Assembly (NCBI GenBank): GCA_964373495.1
Contig: CAYJUW010000006.1
Coordinates: forward strand, 1 to 27,223
Source: JACQMJ01 sp964373495
GTDB taxonomy: Bacteria; Patescibacteriota; Minisyncoccia; Sungbacterales; SURF-37
Reading direction: 5' to 3'
Length of the DNA: 27,223 bases
This document shows positions 14,038 to 20,876 of the stretch, piece by piece (within the stretch, counting starts at the first letter, position 1; each line of letters opens with the position of its first letter). The notes beneath the pieces were generated by a model. That model did not search any database, was not told the DNA's origin, and worked only from the letters and a program-made list of their open reading frames with translations. The translations under genes and the position numbers were made by a program.

Positions 14038-14163
14038 GTCACAACTCTCGCTCCGCGAGGTCGCGACCCCGCCTCGCGGCGCCTGCGGCGCATCGCTCCG
14101 GCTTTCTCGTCCTCACGCAACACGCGCAGGCGTGTTGCTGCCCCGCTTGTTCGCTTTGCTCAC

Positions 14164-14247
14164 TGCGCGGGAGAGGACTCGAACCTCCACGGGGTTTCCC
14201 CCACTAGGCCCTCAACCTAGCCTGGCTACCAGTTACAGCACCCGCGC
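14164..14247 (-). tRNA. tRNA-Leu(GAG)
   Basis: Acceptor GCGCGGG/CCCGCGC, discriminator A. Anticodon loop TTGAGGG gives GAG. A long variable arm (GTGGGGGAAACCCCGT) marks class II. T-arm GGAGG-TTCGAGT-CCTCT is intact. Confidence 0.93.
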
Positions 14248-14261
14248 ACCAATTATCAAGT

Positions 14262-14696
14262 TTAGCTCGCTTCCGTGCCTTCAACCGCGGCAGTCTCCGC
14301 TTCCGGCGCAGTACGAAGCCCCCTCATTTTTTTCCGCGCTTCCTTGGCGGCCTTGGTACGGATGTAGTAGAGCTTGGCCCGCCGCACTTTGGAGCGTTTC
14401 AGAACTTCGATCTTCTGGATAGTCGGGGAGTGCACGGGGAAAATACGCTCCACGCCAATGCCGCCTGAAACCTTGCGGATCGTGATGGTCGCGGTGATGC
14501 CATGCCCGTGCTTCCGGGCAATCACCAGGCCTTCGAAGGATTGGATACGCTCCTTTTCGCCTTCCGTTATTTTCTGGAGCACGCGCACCGTGTCCCCGGG
14601 CCGCACCTCGGGGAGGTCGGCCCGGAGGTGGCTTTTTGTGAATTCGGTAATCACATCCACCCCGTTAGATTTTTGAGCTGTTCGCTGTGGCGGCAT
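14262..14696 (-). CDS. rplS: 50S ribosomal protein L19
   Basis: L19 sits at the 30S-50S interface. The core is typical: PGDTVRV, EGEKERIQSFEGLVIA, then GIGVERIFPVHSP and the basic KVRRAKLYYIR. The usual family starts at about the VDVITEF segment. The frame here is 12 residues longer and passes through CTAACGGGG, one of the recurrent palindromic motifs. GTG at 14660 would give a normal length, so the start is unsettled. A Glu/Ala-rich tail follows the ARKKMRGL region. Upstream, an inverted copy of the motif at 14748-14757 gives 75 bp between repeats. Confidence 0.95.
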   Translation of the reverse strand: MPPQRTAQKSNGVDVITEFTKSHLRADLPEVRPGDTVRVLQKITEGEKERIQSFEGLVIARKHGHGITATITIRKVSGGIGVERIFPVHSPTIQKIEVLKRSKVRRAKLYYIRTKAAKEARKKMRGLRTAPEAETAAVEGTEAS

Positions 14697-14757
14697 GATT
14701 TGTATGTTACATCCAACCCCGTCTCATGTGTGCTCTAGGTCGACATATCTAACGGGA
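14660..14757. repeat. Inverted CCCCGTTAGA / TCTAACGGGA pair at the rplS 5' end
   Basis: Ten-base arms, one mismatch, at 14660-14669 and 14748-14757. Same motif as around tRNA-Pro and the tRNA-Val cluster. It could place rplS expression under a hairpin or be an insertion that extended the coding frame. Confidence 0.65.
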
Positions 14758-14768
14758 TCCATGGGATG

Positions 14769-15560
14769 TTATGTAGCATGATTTTTTCTCCTCTGCAACC
14801 GGCGCAGCTGCTTCAACACGCGATCAAGCGCTTTGGGTAGCGCGGATTCGAACTGCCAGCGCCGGCCCTCGGGGTAGCTGAATCCAAGCCGCCAGGCGTG
14901 CAGGAACTGCCGTTGCAAGCCGGGCAGCGCGGCCTGCGCGCCGCCGTAAACCCGATCCCCGGCAATAGGATTGCCGAGCGCTGCCAGATGCACACGGATT
15001 TGGTGCATGCGGCCGGTGTGGGGTTTAACCTCGAGAAGCGCATGGCCGCCGCGGGATAGCATATACCGACGATCGTTTTTATTTGCTGGGAATCGTTCCA
15101 GGACACGGTAGCGGGTGACGGCCTGCCGCGGCTGGCGAATGGCCGCACCGACGGCGCGCTTTGTCGGCCGGCGCGGCGAACGGCCGATCGGCGCATCAAT
15201 GACGCCGGATTTTTTCTTGGGCACGCCGACCACGAGCGCAAGGTATGTTTTTTCAACTTTCCGCTCCTTGAAGAGCTGTTTCAGCGCTTCGAACGCCGGC
15301 TGATTCCTCGCAACAAGTAGAACCCCCGAGGTGTCTTTGTCGAGGCGGTGCACGATCCCCGGCCGCTCGATTGCCTGCCCTGAGCGTATCGAAGGGTCGC
15401 CAACGTGTTTCACTTCCGGGTATTTTCGGATCAGCCAAGCGACGATCGTATCGCTCCCGATGCCGGGGCCGCCGTGCACGGCAACGCCGGCCGGTTTATC
15501 CAATACTAAGAAATCCCGCTCGGCATGAATGAGGTACGGCCTAGGCGGGGCGTTGGGCAT
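14769..15560 (-). CDS. RluA-family RNA pseudouridine synthase (RluD-like)
   Basis: 263 residues from the ATG at 15560, which overlaps the upstream gene by 20 nt; an upstream start at 15644 lies inside that gene. The catalytic motif HRLDKDTSG (about 71-79, Asp74) and the binding motif PHTGRMHQIRVHL identify the family, which isomerises uridines in 23S rRNA. No S4 domain precedes it. A dispersed TTCGATACGCTCAGGGCAGG repeat (15371-15396) is translated in frame as SIRSGQAI between KHVGDP and ERPGIVHR. The enzyme is third in a three-gene unit with the OB protein and the coiled-coil protein. Confidence 0.92.
   Translation of the reverse strand: MPNAPPRPYLIHAERDFLVLDKPAGVAVHGGPGIGSDTIVAWLIRKYPEVKHVGDPSIRSGQAIERPGIVHRLDKDTSGVLLVARNQPAFEALKQLFKERKVEKTYLALVVGVPKKKSGVIDAPIGRSPRRPTKRAVGAAIRQPRQAVTRYRVLERFPANKNDRRYMLSRGGHALLEVKPHTGRMHQIRVHLAALGNPIAGDRVYGGAQAALPGLQRQFLHAWRLGFSYPEGRRWQFESALPKALDRVLKQLRRLQRRKNHAT
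15371..15396. repeat. TTCGAyACGCTCAGGG dispersed repeat inside the pseudouridine synthase gene
   Basis: Same family as the sequences at 21649-21675, 22393-22409 and 24468-24479 (CTTCGACA..GCTCAGG type). Repeats of this kind are widespread in CPR and other environmental genomes, usually intergenic; here it is coding. Confidence 0.7.
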
Positions 15561-15750
15561 TCCAGAGTTTTTCGCGGAGGTTCCTGATTTGCTCACGTAT
15601 GACAAGCTCTTCCTGCTGCAGGATATCGAAAGCCGGATTATCATGCCACCCGCTCCCCTCCTGTGCCGCCGCGCCTTTTTCCTGCGTTACCGCCCGGAGG
15701 CGCCCTTTCAGTTCGGCAATCCGTTTCTTCATTTTCTGTTCACTGATCAC
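15541..15750 (-). CDS. Small coiled-coil protein
   Basis: 69 residues, start GTG at 15750 overlapping the OB-protein stop by 4 bp (GTGA). Two charged helices (about 5-25 and 45-66) flank WHDNPAFDILQQEE. The pattern recalls the N-terminal coiled coil of GreA-type factors, without their C-terminal domain. Function unknown. Translationally coupled with both neighbours. Confidence 0.75.
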   Translation of the reverse strand: MISEQKMKKRIAELKGRLRAVTQEKGAAAQEGSGWHDNPAFDILQQEELVIREQIRNLREKLWNAQRPA

Positions 15751-16067
15751 TTTACCATACTACCCGGCGGAACTTCCCGATCCGGGCTAAGCAGCACCGG
15801 CGCGCCGTTGTCATCGGCCGCAAGGAGCATGCCCTGCGATTCCACGCCTTTCAGCACCCGGGGCTCAAGATTTACGACCACGGGGATCTCCAGCCCGATG
15901 AGCGCCTCGGACGCGTAGTGGTTGGCTATCCCGGCCACGATCTGCCGGGTCTCCGCGCCGAGGTCAACCTCCAGCCGCAGGAGCTTATCCGCGCCCGCAA
16001 TCGGCTCGGCTTTCACAATTTTGCCAACCCGAATATCGAACTCCTTGAACTCATTAAGTGAAATCAT
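15747..16067 (-). CDS. tRNA-binding OB-fold protein (MetRS C-terminal-like)
   Basis: 106 residues. EFDIRVGKIVKAEPIAGADKL followed by RLEVDLG and RQIVAGIA is the EMAP/Trbp111-like OB fold found at the C-terminus of methionyl-tRNA synthetase or as a standalone dimeric tRNA binder. It ends in GSMVK. The start is fixed at 16067 because tRNA-Ala ends at 16072, only 4 nt upstream; a leaderless mRNA or release by tRNA 3' processing is implied. First gene of a unit with the coiled-coil and pseudouridine synthase genes. Confidence 0.88.
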   Translation of the reverse strand: MISLNEFKEFDIRVGKIVKAEPIAGADKLLRLEVDLGAETRQIVAGIANHYASEALIGLEIPVVVNLEPRVLKGVESQGMLLAADDNGAPVLLSPDREVPPGSMVK

Positions 16068-16071
16068 CGAA

Positions 16072-16142
16072 TGGACCCGCGGGGAGTTGAACCCCGGACT
16101 CGTCCATGCCATGGACGCGTGTTACCGCTATACTACGGGCCC
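16072..16142 (-). tRNA. tRNA-Ala(GGC)
   Basis: Acceptor GGGCCCG/CGGGTCC contains the G3-U70 wobble pair that defines alanine tRNAs, discriminator A. Anticodon stem CGTCC/GGACG with loop ATGGCAT gives GGC. T-arm CGGGG-TTCAACT-CCCCG. Only 4 nt separate it from the OB-protein start codon. Confidence 0.93.
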
Positions 16143-16160
16143 GTGAGTTTCTTATTTTTC

Positions 16161-16697
16161 TTAGTTTTCAAATTTCTTAATTTCCTTCACGATGCGGTTG
16201 ATCTGCGGGCCGAGCGGGCGCGCATTATCAATCGTAAAATCCGGCTGAAAGCGCTGCTGCCGGGTATGGAATTTCTTTCGGAAGTAATAGACGCGGATGG
16301 CCTCCTCGGCGCTCCGGAAGAGATCGCGCGAAGGATTGTAGCGTTTCCGGCGGAGGCGCGCAAGAACGAGCCGCTCCGGCGTCCGAATTTTGAGGAAATA
16401 AATTTTCACATCGAACCTCCGCAGCCGCTCGTGGAGCTCTCTCTGCCGCACCGGATTGACAACATCGTGATCGAGAATAAGCGCTTCCCCTCTGGCCAGG
16501 AGCTTTTCTTGGAGGCGATGGGCAATGGGAATCGCCCGGCTTTCGGGCTTACGCTGGCGGCGCAAAGCCACGCGGATGGCATCGGTATTGATGCGCCGGG
16601 CTCCCAGTTCCCGGGCGAGAATCCGGGCAACATAGGTCTTGCCCGAGCCCACCGGCCCGATCAGGGCGATGACGAAGGGCGGTTTGGCTCGGCGCAT
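16161..16697 (-). CDS. P-loop NTPase, AAA_33/zeta-like kinase
   Basis: 178 residues. Walker A GPVGSGKT (14-21), INTDAIR after strand 2, LILDHD as the Walker B-like strand, and an arginine-rich lid (ARLRRKRYNPSRDLF) fit small-molecule or nucleotide kinases of the AAA_33/zeta group. The substrate is unknown. TACTAT lies 8 nt upstream of ATG together with GAGGGAG, so either leaderless or ribosome-site initiation is possible. Confidence 0.85.
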   Translation of the reverse strand: MRRAKPPFVIALIGPVGSGKTYVARILARELGARRINTDAIRVALRRQRKPESRAIPIAHRLQEKLLARGEALILDHDVVNPVRQRELHERLRRFDVKIYFLKIRTPERLVLARLRRKRYNPSRDLFRSAEEAIRVYYFRKKFHTRQQRFQPDFTIDNARPLGPQINRIVKEIKKFEN

Positions 16698-16952
16698 GCT
16701 CCCTCATAGTAGCGCCTTCGGCCAGCCAATAAGAATAGGGCGACCGCGCGGGATCGCCCTGGAGAGAACCGCCGTCTGGCGGAATATCTCGGCCAAAGAA
16801 CTGCAGTGGGCCTAAGCCCAATATAAATCCGCGTTCGCGTACGACGCAGGATGCATCCAATATACCACACCAGCCGGATGCGCAATAGGGTCGGGGGCAA
16901 AGTTATCCACAGCTTTCAAATCTCGCAAGCCATCAACGCCGCAGATTAGCGA

Positions 16953-16982
16953 TAAAAAAGCGCTGCCCGTTGGGTCAGCGCT
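16953..16982 (-). terminator. Intrinsic terminator of the exported-protein gene
   Basis: Minus strand AGCGCTG/CAGCGCT with CCC/GGG pairing inside, followed by TTTTTTA. It overlaps the last codons of the gene at 16975. Confidence 0.9.
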
Positions 16983-17286
16983 GGCTCTCCGGCGGTGCGG
17001 CCGGAGAATCGCCGTAGAGAACGATACTATCCCCACCCCGGATCCGCAAAACCCGGATGACCTCCTTGTCGCGGAAACGCACGTGGTAGGCCTGCTGGCC
17101 GAAGGTATCAAGGTACACACGGCAGAGGTGCCACTCCTTTGCGGCGGTGTCGAAGCACCGCGAGGCCTCCAGCAGGACGGTGCCGTTCAAGTACTCGAAC
17201 GGCGGCGGGAAGTGGTTGGCGGTTGCCGGTGCCGCGCCAAGCAGCACCGTCATCACCATCATCAAAACCGCCCAAAGGAAACGCAT
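16975..17286 (-). CDS. Small exported protein, function unknown
   Basis: 103 residues. A signal peptide (residues 1-23, cut after about PATA) precedes a mature part of about 80 residues with two cysteines (CFDTAAKEWHLC) that may form a disulphide. AAAGGAGG lies 7 nt before ATG. It starts 22 bp after the EF-Tu-like gene and ends in a strong terminator, so the two form an operon. No family recognised. Confidence 0.75.
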   Translation of the reverse strand: MRFLWAVLMMVMTVLLGAAPATANHFPPPFEYLNGTVLLEASRCFDTAAKEWHLCRVYLDTFGQQAYHVRFRDKEVIRVLRIRGGDSIVLYGDSPAAPPESQR

Positions 17287-17308
17287 CGCCGCCTCCTTTC
17301 GGAATGAA

Positions 17309-17557
17309 CTAGCCCTCGAGCTTGTAGACCGCCGCGCCCTCGCTGACCTTTTCCACGACTTTCAGCCCGACCACGTCGCCGCGCTTGGCTGCCTCGACTG
17401 GCTGGTGCTCGACCTGCAGGGAATCAACCGTCTGCTCGAATTCAGTGCGGTTGCCCTCGACTTTGATTTTGTCGCCCACCCGAAGGCCATCGGAGAGGGC
17501 TACAATGGCCACCCCGATCTTGCCGTAGTAGTGGGTCACCTTGCCGATCTCTTTCAT
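17309..17557 (-). CDS. EF-Tu domain 2-like protein
   Basis: 82 residues starting MKEIGKVTHYYGKIGVAIV; a longer upstream frame is unlikely because TATAAT ends 9 nt before this ATG. The beta-barrel pattern with VGDKIKVEG and GDVVGLKV matches domain 2 of translation GTPases as a standalone protein, a type common in CPR and archaea and thought to bind RNA or a translation factor. It leads an operon with the exported protein. Confidence 0.82.
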   Translation of the reverse strand: MKEIGKVTHYYGKIGVAIVALSDGLRVGDKIKVEGNRTEFEQTVDSLQVEHQPVEAAKRGDVVGLKVVEKVSEGAAVYKLEG

Positions 17558-17566
17558 GGTGGTCCC

Positions 17567-17596
17567 ATTATACATCGCAGGCGGAGAATTCCGCAA
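17567..17596 (-). promoter_or_regulatory. Promoter of the EF-Tu-like gene (leaderless)
   Basis: TTGCGG (17591-17596), an 18-nt spacer and TATAAT (17567-17572) on the minus strand. The predicted start falls within two or three nt of the ATG at 17557. The -35 begins 1 nt after tRNA-Arg(CCT). Confidence 0.7.
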
Positions 17597-17669
17597 CGCC
17601 CTTACCAGGACTCGAACCTGGATCAATGGCTTAGGACGCCACTGCTCTATCCATTTGAGCTATAAGGGC
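17597..17669 (-). tRNA. tRNA-Arg(CCT)
   Basis: Acceptor GCCCTTA/TAAGGGC, discriminator G. Anticodon stem GTGGC/GCCAT with loop GTCCTAA gives CCT. T-arm CCAGG-TTCGAGT-CCTGG. Upstream on the same strand is a lone D-arm fragment and a palindromic element. Confidence 0.93.
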
Positions 17670-17679
17670 GCACATGGTG

Positions 17680-17772
17680 CGGGGCTCTATCCGTTGAGCC
17701 CCGCCGCCGAGTCGGGACCCCGACTTCTTTGGATAAAGACAGATGAGAAACGTCGGGGCTACGAGGGGCAGA
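17680..17772 (-). repeat. tRNA D-arm fragment plus GTAGCCCCGAC element
   Basis: Minus strand: CCCCTC-GTAGCCCCGAC (17752-17768) looks like a tRNA 5' end running into the element. About 40 nt later come the palindrome GTCGGGGTCCCGAC and GGGGCTCAACGGATAGAGCCCC, a D-arm-like hairpin. No T-arm or anticodon follows before tRNA-Arg. Confidence 0.6.
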
Positions 17773-17829
17773 CGCGGCTATGCTAACACAAAAATTCAAG
17801 GTATTCTAGATTCTAGAGTCCTCGCGCCT

Positions 17830-18888
17830 ATGACCTACGAAGAACAAATCATTCAGGTCGTTCAGAAGGCCATTCCGGCGGTGGTCTCGATCGTCGTCGG
17901 CAAAGACCTCGCCGCGCTCGAAGCCAAGGGTTTTCCCTTCTTCGGCGAAACGCCGCCGCTCTTCGGCCCGAGCGAGGAGGAAATCCTTGAGAACCTCCCT
18001 AAGACCGATTCCGGCAAGATCCGCACCGGCGGCGGATCGGGCTTCATCGTGGAGCCGGACGGCTACATCCTGACCAATAAACACGTCGTGGTTGATCCGG
18101 ATGCCGAGTACACGATCTTCACGCCGGATGAGGATAAGTATCCGGCAAAAGTGCTTGCCCGCGACCCAATCAACGACGTAGCGATTTTGAAAATCGAGGC
18201 CGAGGACTTGCCGACGCTGAAGCTCGGCGACTCATCGAAGATCCTGCTCGGCCAGAGCGTGGTAGCCGTCGGCAACGCCTTGGGCGAGTTCAAGAACACC
18301 GTCTCCACCGGCATCGTCTCCGGGCTCTCGCGCTACATCACGGCCATCACCGACATGGCCGGGCACGCCGAGCGATTGCGCGGGCTCATCCAGACCGATG
18401 CGGCCATCAATCCCGGGAACTCCGGCGGCCCGCTCGTAAACTTGAAAGCCGAGGTCATCGGCATCAATTCCGCAATCGTCTTCGGAGCGCAGAACATCGG
18501 CTTTGCCATCCCCATCAATAAAGCCAAACAAGACCTTGAGGACGTGAGAAGGTTCGGACGGATCAAAAAGCCCTTTTTGGGCGTGCGCTATATGCTTTTG
18601 ACCAAGGATATCCAGCAAAAGCTCCGCGCGCCCTACGATTACGGCGCCCTCGTGCTCGCTGAATCCGGCGGCCATGCGGTGGTGGGCGGCAGTGCCGCCC
18701 AGAAAGCCGGTATCCGGGAACGCGACATTATTCTTGAGATCAACGGGGCGCACATCACCGAGAAAAACTCGCTCGAGGATATGCTTGAAAAATCAGCCAT
18801 CGGCGACCGCCTGCGCCTGAAATTCCTCCGTGGCGATAGGGAGTACGAGTGCGAGCTCACCCTCGGGGAGCGGCATGAGGTGAGGTAA
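17830..18888 (+). CDS. HtrA/DegP-like trypsin-fold serine protease with PDZ domain
   Basis: 352 residues from the ATG at 17830. Catalytic triad: His85 in TNKHVVV, Asp116 in DPINDVAIL, Ser198 in NPGNSGGP. A C-terminal PDZ domain (about 248-345) contains QKAGIRERDIILEING. HtrA proteases degrade misfolded envelope proteins. With this start no signal peptide or membrane anchor is visible, and the alternative GTG/ATG-extended reading (from 17743) adds no hydrophobic segment either, so a cytoplasmic form or non-classical export is implied. Transcribed alone. Confidence 0.93.
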   Translation: MTYEEQIIQVVQKAIPAVVSIVVGKDLAALEAKGFPFFGETPPLFGPSEEEILENLPKTDSGKIRTGGGSGFIVEPDGYILTNKHVVVDPDAEYTIFTPDEDKYPAKVLARDPINDVAILKIEAEDLPTLKLGDSSKILLGQSVVAVGNALGEFKNTVSTGIVSGLSRYITAITDMAGHAERLRGLIQTDAAINPGNSGGPLVNLKAEVIGINSAIVFGAQNIGFAIPINKAKQDLEDVRRFGRIKKPFLGVRYMLLTKDIQQKLRAPYDYGALVLAESGGHAVVGGSAAQKAGIRERDIILEINGAHITEKNSLEDMLEKSAIGDRLRLKFLRGDREYECELTLGERHEVR

Positions 18889-18960
18889 TGGAGAAACGGC
18901 AAAGGGGACAAAGGTTACCAAGGGAACAAAAGCCGCAAAAGCTGCAAAGGTAAAGTAATG
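18889..18960. repeat. Purine-rich short repeats between htrA and the 75-aa gene
   Basis: A run of degenerate GGNACAAAGGT units, such as GGGGACAAAGGTTACCAAGG. No terminator for the plus-strand protease gene is evident apart from the GC-rich hairpin that follows. Confidence 0.5.
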
Positions 18961-18991
18961 AAAAGGCGGCGGCGCGCATGCGCGCCGCCGC
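18961..18991 (-). terminator. Intrinsic terminator of the 75-aa gene
   Basis: A palindromic GCGGCGGCGCGC/GCGCGCCGCCGC stem followed on the minus strand by CTTTTC, 10 nt after the stop codon. Confidence 0.88.
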
Positions 18992-19001
18992 TGAACTCGG
19001 G

Positions 19002-19229
19002 TCAGCGGTAGGCCGGATCAAGGACCGTCTCGCAAACGGTGCACCGCCGTGAGCCGAGATCGCCGGCAACCTGGGTACTGTCGTGCATGAACTCTTCCGG
19101 GTGACCGCACGCGCGGGTCGCGAGCCACTTGGCGCGGGCTTGCGCGAACCTCCGCTGGCGTGCCTTGAGTTCTTCCCTCGCCCGCCGTTCGTGGCGGTTG
19201 AAGGGGACCACCTTTCCTGCGTCGGCCAT
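19002..19229 (-). CDS. Small basic protein with Cys/His motif, function unknown
   Basis: 75 residues. An Arg/Lys-rich helix (about 10-35) is followed by CGHPEEF and RRCTVCETVL, a CxH...CxxC set that could hold one zinc. GGAGGG lies 5 nt before the ATG. A 55-nt leader with two mutually exclusive hairpins precedes it and a strong terminator follows, so it looks like a regulated single-gene unit. No family recognised. Confidence 0.75.
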   Translation of the reverse strand: MADAGKVVPFNRHERRAREELKARQRRFAQARAKWLATRACGHPEEFMHDSTQVAGDLGSRRCTVCETVLDPAYR

Positions 19230-19243
19230 ATGCTCCCTCCTGA

Positions 19244-19282
19244 CTAGGCGAAATGTTCGTATCGCCTAGCTACGAACATTTC
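19244..19282 (-). promoter_or_regulatory. Candidate leader switch with alternative hairpins
   Basis: In transcript order: GAAATGTTCGTA (19282-19271) can pair with TACGAACATTTC (19261-19250), a 12-bp stem. CTAGGCGA (19269-19262) can pair with TCGCCTAG (19251-19244), an 8-bp stem. The two overlap and exclude each other. The GGAGGG ribosome site follows 4 nt after the second stem. Confidence 0.6.
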
Positions 19283-19290
19283 CTACCCCT

Positions 19291-19320
19291 AGCGTGCCCC
19301 CAGCCCCTGCTGATTGTCAA
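19291..19320 (-). promoter_or_regulatory. Promoter of the 75-aa gene
   Basis: TTGACA (19315-19320), an 18-nt spacer and CACGCT (19291-19296) on the minus strand. The predicted start near 19284 coincides with the first base of the alternative hairpins. Confidence 0.6.
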
Positions 19321-19332
19321 ACGCCGCCACAA

Positions 19333-19536
19333 TCAGCCAAGAAACTGCCAGAATTCGGCCTCGCCCTCGCGGTACCCATCCGGCCCGTATGCGGTGCCGG
19401 CCAGGCAGGCAAGACATTCGGTGAAGAGTGATCCGGCCTTAAAATACTGGATATACCCGCACGGCACGCACAGGTACTGCCCGCTCACCGGCACAGGATC
19501 GCCCTTTTTGAAGAGTTGAGTGACTACGGCCTGCAT
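19333..19536 (-). CDS. Small zinc-ribbon protein, function unknown
   Basis: 67 residues with two CxxC knuckles (CVPCG and CLACL) spaced as in a rubredoxin-like zinc ribbon. The N-terminus MQAVVTQLFKKGDPVP and the spacing resemble small conserved proteins of CPR genomes. TATGAT ends 9 nt before the ATG, so the mRNA is likely leaderless. Function not known. Confidence 0.82.
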   Translation of the reverse strand: MQAVVTQLFKKGDPVPVSGQYLCVPCGYIQYFKAGSLFTECLACLAGTAYGPDGYREGEAEFWQFLG

Positions 19537-19581
19537 GGTATGAGTATCATAAGCAAGTAAACGGCGAATGGCTCATAGCGA

Positions 19582-20316
19582 ATGACTACAGACGAATCAC
19601 GAACGGCGGGAAGCAAAGAGGAAAGCGTCCCGCAGCATGTGGCCATCATCATGGATGGCAACCGCCGCTGGGCCCGCGTCCGCGGCCTGCCGCTCGTCGA
19701 GGGCTACCGGCGGGGCATTGGGGCCTTCCGGAACGCTATCCCGGCGGCCGTAAAGCGCCGCATACCGGTCGCGACCTTCTGGGGATTTTCCACTGAAAAC
19801 TGGCACCGTTCGCCCCGAGAACTCCATACGCTCTTCGGGCTCTTCCGCCACGCCATCGCTGAAAGCCGGGCGTGGCTTACCCGCTCGAACGCGCGGCTCC
19901 GCATCAGCGGCCGGCTTCAGGATTTTCCCGATGATCTGCGCCGGGCGGCCGAGGCCGTTATTGCGGCCACGAAGGCCAATACCGGCCTCACGGTGAACTT
20001 AGCCCTTTCCTACGGCGGCCGCGATGAAATCCAGCACGTGGCGCGACAGTTGGCACAGGAGACAAATGGCGACCCCAAGGCCATCGCCGCGATCAATGAG
20101 GCTACGGTGGAACGCCACCTCTACACGAGCGGGCTGCCCGACGTTGATCTCATGATCCGCACCGGCGGGGAGAAGCGCCTCTCCGGCTTCCTGCCGTGGC
20201 AGGCGGCCTATGCCGAGCTCTACTTTAGCGACACCCTGTGGCCGGATTTCGACGAGGCCGAACTCGATCGGGCGCTCGAGGACTACGCCCAGCGAAAGCG
20301 AAACTTCGGCCAATAG
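19582..20316 (+). CDS. uppS: Isoprenyl transferase (undecaprenyl diphosphate synthase)
   Basis: 244 residues. The enzyme adds isopentenyl units in cis to make the C55 carrier lipid for cell-wall and glycan synthesis. Motifs in order: HVAIIMDGNRRWA (catalytic Asp25), FWGFSTENWHRS, SYGGRDEI, then DLMIRTGGEKRLSGFLPWQAAYAEL. Length is normal. The first 15 residues derive from a GCGAATGACTAC-type repeat that begins upstream of the ATG, so the true start might lie later. It would supply lipid to glycosyltransferases such as the GT2 at 4324. Confidence 0.95.
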   Translation: MTTDESRTAGSKEESVPQHVAIIMDGNRRWARVRGLPLVEGYRRGIGAFRNAIPAAVKRRIPVATFWGFSTENWHRSPRELHTLFGLFRHAIAESRAWLTRSNARLRISGRLQDFPDDLRRAAEAVIAATKANTGLTVNLALSYGGRDEIQHVARQLAQETNGDPKAIAAINEATVERHLYTSGLPDVDLMIRTGGEKRLSGFLPWQAAYAELYFSDTLWPDFDEAELDRALEDYAQRKRNFGQ

Positions 20317-20317
20317 C

Positions 20318-20409
20318 AGAGGCAAAACAAAACGCAAATGCAAACGCGCAAGTGCAATACGCAACTTGCGTCTTATTTTGCGTAACTGCTTGCGTTTTAG
20401 TTTGCCTCT
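20318..20409. repeat. Inverted repeat between convergent uppS and response regulator genes
   Basis: AGAGGCAAAACAAAACGCAA (20318-20337) is complementary, with one mismatch, to TTGCGTTTTAGTTTGCCTCT (20390-20409). Inner TTGCGT/ACGCAA units add more pairing. The right arm includes the stop codon of the response regulator. It may act as a two-way terminator. Confidence 0.75.
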
Positions 20410-20788
20410 ACTTCCCGAGCGCCTCCCGCACCTTGGCCACGATCTCGGGCAGCTGCATGTTGGCCTTGATGAGGTAGGCCTTCACGCCGAGTTCTTCGGC
20501 CTCCCGGACATAGGCCGGGTCCTCGATGTTGGAGAGGATCACCGTCGGCACGCCCGCACCGCCCTCCATGGACCGGATTTCCCGGAGCGCGTCAAGGCCG
20601 GATTTCTTCGGCAGGAGGATATCCATGAGGAGTACGTCGGGCTTGGCCTCCGGGAACTGGCGGACGGCATCCTCGCCGTTGCCGGCCAGGATGACCCCAA
20701 ACCCGTCCTTGCCTAAGGCCTCGGAGAGGAGGGTGACCATGAACGGGTCGTCCTCTACGAGCAACACGGTCGGCTTCTTGTCTGCCAT
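20408..20788 (-). CDS. Single-domain response regulator (receiver domain)
   Basis: 126 residues, one CheY-like receiver domain and no output domain. Acidic pocket Glu12/Asp13/Asp14 in VLLVEDDP, phosphoacceptor Asp56 in LLMDILLPKKSG, Ser86 in VILSN, Lys108 in YLIKAN. A longer frame exists, but TATACT lies 6 nt before this ATG, giving a leaderless message. No histidine kinase is encoded nearby, so the partner is unknown. Confidence 0.92.
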   Translation of the reverse strand: MADKKPTVLLVEDDPFMVTLLSEALGKDGFGVILAGNGEDAVRQFPEAKPDVLLMDILLPKKSGLDALREIRSMEGGAGVPTVILSNIEDPAYVREAEELGVKAYLIKANMQLPEIVAKVREALGK

Positions 20789-20803
20789 AGCTCGAGTATA
20801 GCA
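20789..20803 (-). promoter_or_regulatory. Extended -10 of the response regulator gene
   Basis: TGCTATACT on the minus strand ends 6 nt before the ATG at 20788, so the start codon is at or within one nt of the predicted transcript start. No good -35 is seen. Confidence 0.6.
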
Positions 20804-20839
20804 TATACTACCCGGCTCTACAGCTACCAGGGGGCTGGA

Positions 20840-20868
20840 TTGCCAATGGGCGGTAGCAGAGTGAGAAT
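20840..20868 (+). promoter_or_regulatory. Promoter of nth (leaderless)
   Basis: TTGCCA (20840-20845), a 17-nt spacer and GAGAAT (20863-20868), with the ATG 8 nt further. Divergent from the response regulator promoter 40-50 bp away. Confidence 0.55.
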
Positions 20869-20876
20869 AGAGCCGT

